Source: Acephala macrosclerotiorum (lineage: Eukaryota > Ascomycota > Leotiomycetes > Helotiales > Mollisiaceae). Taken from it: a stretch of DNA of 64,000 nt. Position numbers and translations under genes: made by a program. Position 1 is the first letter of the stretch. The number at the start of each line of letters is the position of its first letter. Of this stretch, positions 58,941 through 64,000 are shown one piece after another. The DNA is taken from the NCBI GenBank assembly GCA_014904845.1, contig MU119312.1:108045-172044 (forward strand), read 5' to 3'. Below the pieces are notes generated by a model, which saw nothing but the letters and a program-made list of their open reading frames with translations, was not told the DNA's origin and searched no databases.

Positions 58941-59800
58941 TAACGGGTCACCACTTAGTTACTACATATATTATTTTCGAATTTGTTCCAGAAAAGCGCC
59001 AAATCTTTCGGCCCTTCATTTTATTTTTCCTTGATTGTTACGACAGCGCGGCGTTCAAGGTGCAACTCGGAAAGATCCTACACTTGGGTCTGGGTTGCTG
59101 GGTTGGGCGTATCTGCATAGGAAGCGGCGTTAAACTTTGAATTGCGGCACCAATTTGGGCCATGGCTGGGATGGCCATCTGCTGCATTTACACACGGAAC
59201 GTGTTTGTTTCTCCTTTTATTTGCGCTTTGCAACTTGCGGATTTTCGAGGAGGGAGATAACAAAATGTTTTGTTTGTATGGGGAAGATATTGAAGCTGGA
59301 ACTGGAGGAAAGACCACTCTTGACTTTGCGCTTTGCGATTACTACGGACTTGGCTTACTTTTCAAATTTCTTTTGTACATTGTTTGCGCGGCATACACGC
59401 CCGCTCGATTTAGGTCTGGCATTGACCTGGAGGTATCGCAGTGTCATCTCCTTGATGATGGAGCTTTTCCTTGGTGTGGCTGAGGATGGACGGATGTGAT
59501 GTGGCATACTTGAGGATAGGCACCAATCTTGAGGGATAACAATGGTCAGGTCAGATGGCTCGGATCTGGTCGACGACAAGATGGTGTGGCATGTCGATGT
59601 TGTAGACAGATTGCCTGCAATATAAGATATAAAATTGCTCCCCTCCTTTTGGTGACTCGTGATGTGAAGCATAATTTGAACAACATTTTGAGAACGACCA
59701 CCATGAACCTTTCGTTGCCTTCCTACAAGTGCAGAAGCTAGGGTCGCTGTCAGATATTACTAACGAAGCAAAATTTGGTCAAGTTTCTTGTATATGAAGA
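58941..59800. other. 3' flank of the kinase gene, no gene seen
   Basis: Overlapping ORFs up to 120 codons (59137-59499) lack domains. Confidence 0.35.
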
Positions 59801-60960
59801 ATGTTCCGCGAAGAAGATTCAACATTTCGAGCCAACTCAGCCAATTTCAGTTCCCTTTTCATTCTACCAGAAACACATTACCCAAGACCGCCGAATTTCA
59901 AGATGTCTCAGTCCAGTGTCAAAGAAGATAGGAGCATTTGGAACAGGTTCTTGTCGCCTATCTCTTCACTACACGGCTTGACACACAAGACCTCGCGAGG
60001 GACCTCTTCCAAGGCGAAGAGTCTGGCAGCGAAACGTGTTTTGAGCAACGAAGAATCTTCATATGCGGCTTCAATACTCCCACACAAACCAAGATCACAT
60101 TCACATAGGAACACGTGGGTCCTATACAAGGCAGTCAAGCAAGCTATTCGAACATTTCAAAAGGACAAGAGTATTATCGGCGGGATTCTCTTCATCCTAC
60201 ACACGAAGCTATGCATCAGATACGGCAGATCTATGGAGCTCTCCGAAGCAACAACCCTTCGATTTGTACGCAATCAAACGGCTGTTCCAGTACCCAAAAT
60301 TTAATTACGCATTTAGAGGAAAACATCACCTACATTGTGACGAAAAAGATCGACAGAGGAGAGATAGGTAAAGGTTGGATGAACGACCAGAAGCAGAAAG
60401 AAAGATATAGCTTGACAGAACAGTCAAGAGCTTGCTTCACGGAGCTCCGCAGTATTCCAAACTCGCATTCAGGAGCTAGGTCTGGTCCTTACGACCAACC
60501 TCTCTAGGCCTTTAGAACTTTCAAAGGAGATCTCGGTCTCAAACCTTTTGCCAACGAACACGAATTCAATCGATTCAATCGATTTGGATTTGAGCGTGAT
60601 AGCCGATTCCTCGAGGAAAAAATAATTATGACAGAAGAGGAGAAATCGGTAACTCTGCGGATGATTGAGCTGCGGGACTTGTTGGATGGTCATAAGATTT
60701 GCTTCACTCATGGTGATGTGGGCAGTCCGAATGTTCTTATTAAGGGTGGTGGGATTGCTGCGATTGTCGATTTCGAGATGTCTGGTTCCTATCCGGAGTG
60801 ATGGAAGTACACTTCTGATTAACGTTAAGCAGCCTGATGGGTTTTGGAGGGCGGAAATAGAAAAGTTTCTAGATGCGTATGCAAGAGAGTTGGAGATGGA
60901 GCATGTTCGGAGGAAACACTTTGGCTGGAGGGGTTTTCGGGGTTGTCATTCGGGGAAATG
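59801..60960 (+). pseudogene. Aminoglycoside-phosphotransferase-like (APH) pseudogene
   Basis: The N-terminal reading ends YGRSMELSEATTLRFVRNQT and AVPVPKI, then hits a stop. The next frame gives NITYIVTKKIDRGEIGKGWM and ACFTELRSIPNS up to TAG (about 60506). Past the stop come KICFTHGDVGSPNVLIKGGG and AAIVDFEMSGSYPE, with the catalytic HGD and metal-binding IVDFE motifs. A TGA sits where Tyr of PEYW is expected, and a frame change leads to EIEKFLDAYARELEME. The fungal APH family is large, and its natural substrates are mostly unknown. At least three lesions make it non-functional. It is a recent decay, since motifs are still readable. Confidence 0.7.
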
Positions 60961-61024
60961 AGCATGTATGATTGTAGAGTTAGATGTGGATATGCTCGAT
61001 GTTTAGGACGCGAGGTATTCTCCA

Positions 61025-63590
61025 TTATATAGCTACAAGTTCAGGAAATTCTTCATCGCTATCTTCCTCATCCTCATTCTCATCCTCCCATTCATCTTCG
61101 TCTTCTTCCTCATCCTCATCCGAGGGCTCCTCATCACTCTCATCATCAGACGAGGAGTCCGACTCATCATCGCCCCCAAATGTTTCCTCCAAATGTCTCC
61201 GGAACGCCGCAACAATAGGATTCCCAGCCCATTCATCCTCATCCTCGTCTTCGTCCTCGTCGTCATCACTGCCCATATTTCCAATATCCTTCCCCTCCAT
61301 TTTAATCCTCCACTCCTCCGTCTCCTTAACATCCTTCTCAGTCCCCCGTTCTGGACAACTCAGTCCAGATTGACTATGCAGAATATCGGTGCCAAATAGC
61401 GGAATGGAGTTGACTTCATCAAATGATAACTGTCTCAGCTCGATCTTTGTGTATATCTCGGTTTCTGATAGAGAGGCGACATCGGTGGGCAATATTTCCC
61501 AGGCCCAGGCACAATCGCCTACTTTAATGTATTGGAGGGAAGGGCATTTCCATTTCATGAGTTTGACGAAGCGGGTTGCGATTTCTTTTGGGGAAGTGAC
61601 GGTTGGCCAGATAGAACATTCTGGGCGGGGGTAAAGGCCGGGGTACCAGCATCTTTTGTCGAGGCGGAGGTATCTCAGGTTCTTCATTTTTGGGAGGTGA
61701 GATGAGAATTGTTCCTGTGATAGGGAATTAGCGTTGCGAAAGCACATTCCTGATGGTGTTATAGGCTCTCGGCTTTGCCTAGACATGATCCCTGTCTTGC
61801 CAACTACTCTTTCATGTCGAGGAAAGATTTTGACTCACCCATTGAGTTTCCAGATCCAGACTTAAAGCTAGCCTTTCAAGTTGCGATCCGTGGTCGTGAA
61901 GACGGTCCAGAACCGACTTAATTGAGTTGCTGAGCACGCAGACACCCATCGCATTAAGTGTAGCCGGAACCGAAGACTTGGGATCCGGCAGATTTTCGAC
62001 CCACAGAATTGGATCTCCATCGGTTTCTGATTCAGATTCAGACTTGTCGTCTGTAATGGAGAAAACATCCGAAGAATAACCATTTTCTAACATGAAGAGC
62101 GTCTTCAAGTTGGGAAGTTTGAGTCGGTCCAAGTTGCGGATGTTGTAATCGTTCACGATGAGAGGCTCCAATAGAACGAGTTCCTGCACAAAAGTTCCGT
62201 TCTTATTCAACCACTTCCGGAGATTGTCTTCAAGTCCAGTCACTTCGAGGTGACGCAGGGAAGTACAATCGTTGAGCAAGCTCCAATCGACTTCCAGTGC
62301 CATTGCATCGAACTCGACACCTGGATCCATTATCAGCCCATTCCAAATGTGGAGAGTCTGGAGGCTGCCAAGGTCTACAAGCTTTGCAAGGTAGTTCTCG
62401 CATTCGCCGCCGGACTCTACGAGGAACAAGCCTTCGCCCAATCGTAATGTTTCCAACTTCAACGGTCTGGCCACGTCTCGAGAAGAACCATAATATAGAC
62501 ACAGTTTCTCTAAGAATTCGTTATGCGAGTATGCAAACAGTATTGGTGTAGGCAGGTCAGTAATAAATTCATGAGCCCTTCCAAGACCAAGCTTTTTCAA
62601 ATTCGGGCATTCGTAAAGAGTGTTCGTTATGCCTTTTATCAACTGCCATTCGTCATCGCTGTGGAAGTGGTAAAGCTCCAACGAGGTGAGATTTTTGAAG
62701 CCGTCCAGATCTATAAGGCATCTCTCAGCGCCCTCTTCGAGATGTTGGCCCGCGAATTGGATGGATAGATGCCGAAGTGTCGAGCAGGTTTTCAGTCCCT
62801 TTAGAAGTTCAGCATTTCGAAGCATCAATGATGGACCGTATCCCGTCTGCGCGGCGCAATCATCCCATCTATAAATTCGAGATCAGAATTGAGACAAGTT
62901 CAATTAGAGCAAAGAAAGATATCGGACCAAGGATATCAAAGCAAGGCTCGGGATATAGCAAATGCCAGACGTACAGGAACGATCGGAGCCGTGGCATAGC
63001 TTTGACCATCCGCGAAACATGAGAAGCATAGTCATCGTTCATATCCTCCTCGTATCCTCGCATAAATTCATGCACCATAACCTGAAAATCCTTCGTATAT
63101 TCGATGTTGGCTGGGAGGGAATCTGCCAGCCATTCCGTGGGGGATCGTTCGTGCAATCGTATAACTCGTTGACTGTTCAAAGCAGGTGTGAAGATGTCTC
63201 TGAAAGACCGGCATGTGCTCACAAGGGCTTGAAGTGTTCTCTTGTCCATAATCTGCATGCTCACTCACATCAGCATCTTGTTTAGATTCTCAGCGTAATC
63301 CACACTTGACAAGGCAGAAAAGACAGAATTCGGCATTCATCTTGGCAATGGTCTCCTTGAGACTGTGTCGATAGTACAGTACGTGGTAGATGTGCAAGAA
63401 AAGAACAGCACAAAAGAAAGACAGCAGAAGCACCAACCTGATCCGCAACCAAGGCCCAGATCTCTATAGGGAGTCCAAGGACACTGGGCGGCATCGCGGC
63501 TGCAGCACAATCTGCCATTGGATTGCAGATAGCGGTCGCTTCAGGCCGTAATGGCTCGAGGCCTTGGAGTCTCCTAGCTACTCGGGGCAT
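61025..63590 (-). CDS. F-box protein with LRR-like region and acidic tail
   Basis: Exons 63590-63438, 63252-62975, 62868-61839 and 61714-61025 agree in phase and give 716 aa. Splicing builds the F-box LGLPIEIWALVADQ then IMDKRTLQALVSTCRSFRDI (about residues 37-75), the Skp1-binding unit of SCF ligases. The centre has repeated Leu-rich strands (LRHLSIQFAG, LTSLELYHFHS, LKKLGLGRAH, LQTLHIWNGL, LRHLEVTGLE), suggesting LRR-like repeats. The last about 75 residues are almost only Asp, Glu and Ser (DDDEDEDEDEDEW...), a highly acidic tail. ATG at 63590 is used; one at 63518 would also keep the F-box. Confidence 0.82.
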
Positions 63591-63846
63591 TGGAAAGATT
63601 TTTGATGAGAGGAGATAAAAGAGGCACGTCGTCGAAAGACGCGTTTAGGGGATGTAACGAGCCTGGGATCAAAAGTCTGTGTTTTATCCCCTCGTCTGCT
63701 GAGACATGGTCCACGCTAAGCAGGGGAGGTCCGCACAGACAGCACCGCATAAAATTATGTATCTTTACATACAAATTTGTTAGTAAGCTACATTATTCTC
63801 ATAGAATCGCGTCCGCCAGTTTCTCACTAACATACGCGCTTTACTA
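63591..63846. promoter_or_regulatory. Divergent intergenic region
   Basis: 256 bp between the minus-strand F-box gene and the plus-strand ORF at the edge. It should hold both promoters if the edge ORF is real. No other feature was seen. Confidence 0.35.
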
Positions 63847-64000
63847 ATGGAGTCGTCGCCTTCTCCTCCACCTACCCCACAAAAGAAGCAAAAGGCCCAA
63901 TCCCTAGAGGAAATACTCCTTAGCCTTGGGCCAATCACAGACGTTTCCTACGAGCCTTTCAATTGCGAGCCTAAGCAGCCAGCAAAGCCTCTCTTATTTG
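63847..64000 (+). CDS. Partial ORF running off the right edge
   Basis: ATG followed by 51 open codons to the end of the window (MESSPSPPPTPQKKQKAQSL, then EEILLSLGPITDVSYEPF). The Ser/Pro/Lys-rich start is typical of fungal nuclear or DNA-binding proteins, but no domain is visible yet. Its identity depends on sequence beyond 64000. Confidence 0.4.
   Translation, partial: MESSPSPPPTPQKKQKAQSLEEILLSLGPITDVSYEPFNCEPKQPAKPLLF

Noticed and set aside
60984..61373. Poly-Ser plus-strand ORF
   Set aside because: Antisense shadow of the acidic tail of the F-box gene.

Overview
The window comes from a filamentous ascomycete (Pezizomycotina; Leotiomycetes is a guess). The evidence is short spliced introns with GTAAGT-like donors and CTAAC branch points, a fungal PAS / AGC-kinase / receiver protein of the Rim15 type, 2EXR-domain genes, a Helo-like N-terminal domain, and AT-rich islands with transition-rich repeat divergence as left by repeat-induced point mutation (RIP). 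No tRNA, rRNA or CRISPR was seen.

Layout. 0-3.3 kb: debris, including the 3' part of a glycine-rich RRM gene and a minus-strand exon series. 3.4-14.6 kb: the densest intact block, with a Helo-like/LRR gene (+), prenylcysteine oxidase (-), eIF3 subunit d (-), a five-exon bZIP factor (-), a PlsC-type acyltransferase (+) and a single-pass membrane protein (+). 14.6-29 kb: mostly relics. These include two start-codon-less RRM gene copies and a third RRM piece, an F-box/coiled-coil relic, tandem duplications, and a minus-strand pseudogene with stops that could be RIP-made. One small intact Lys-rich gene lies at 21.85 kb. 29-31 kb: two tandem 2EXR genes (-). 31-35.2 kb: repeats and coding debris. 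35.3-36.8 kb: an F-box gene. 37.4-39.3 kb: a DEAD-box-helicase-like relic and an AT-rich island. 40.3-42.1 kb: an intact four-exon patatin-ankyrin gene, followed by a large AT island with a 15-bp tandem repeat. 44-47.2 kb: two broken genes, one with LRAT/HRASLS-like H-box and NC-box motifs. 48.6-48.9 kb: a 269-bp MITE-like element with about 60-bp terminal inverted repeats. 49-53 kb: mainly non-coding, ending in the long leader of a Rim15-type kinase gene (53.2-58.9 kb). 59.8-60.96 kb: an aminoglycoside-phosphotransferase-like pseudogene. 61.0-63.6 kb: a four-exon F-box gene with an acidic tail. A partial ORF runs off the right edge.

The genes do not form one pathway. The pattern is a two-speed arrangement: housekeeping genes (eIF3d, prenylcysteine oxidase, acyltransferase, Rim15) alternate with RIP-type debris. 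The accessory genes embedded in or beside the debris (Helo-like/LRR, patatin-ankyrin, LRAT-like, F-box, 2EXR) belong to families that vary strongly between fungal strains, and some are linked to non-self recognition. Exon joins were worked out by hand, requiring GT-AG borders and phase agreement. Unresolved phase conflicts are stated.
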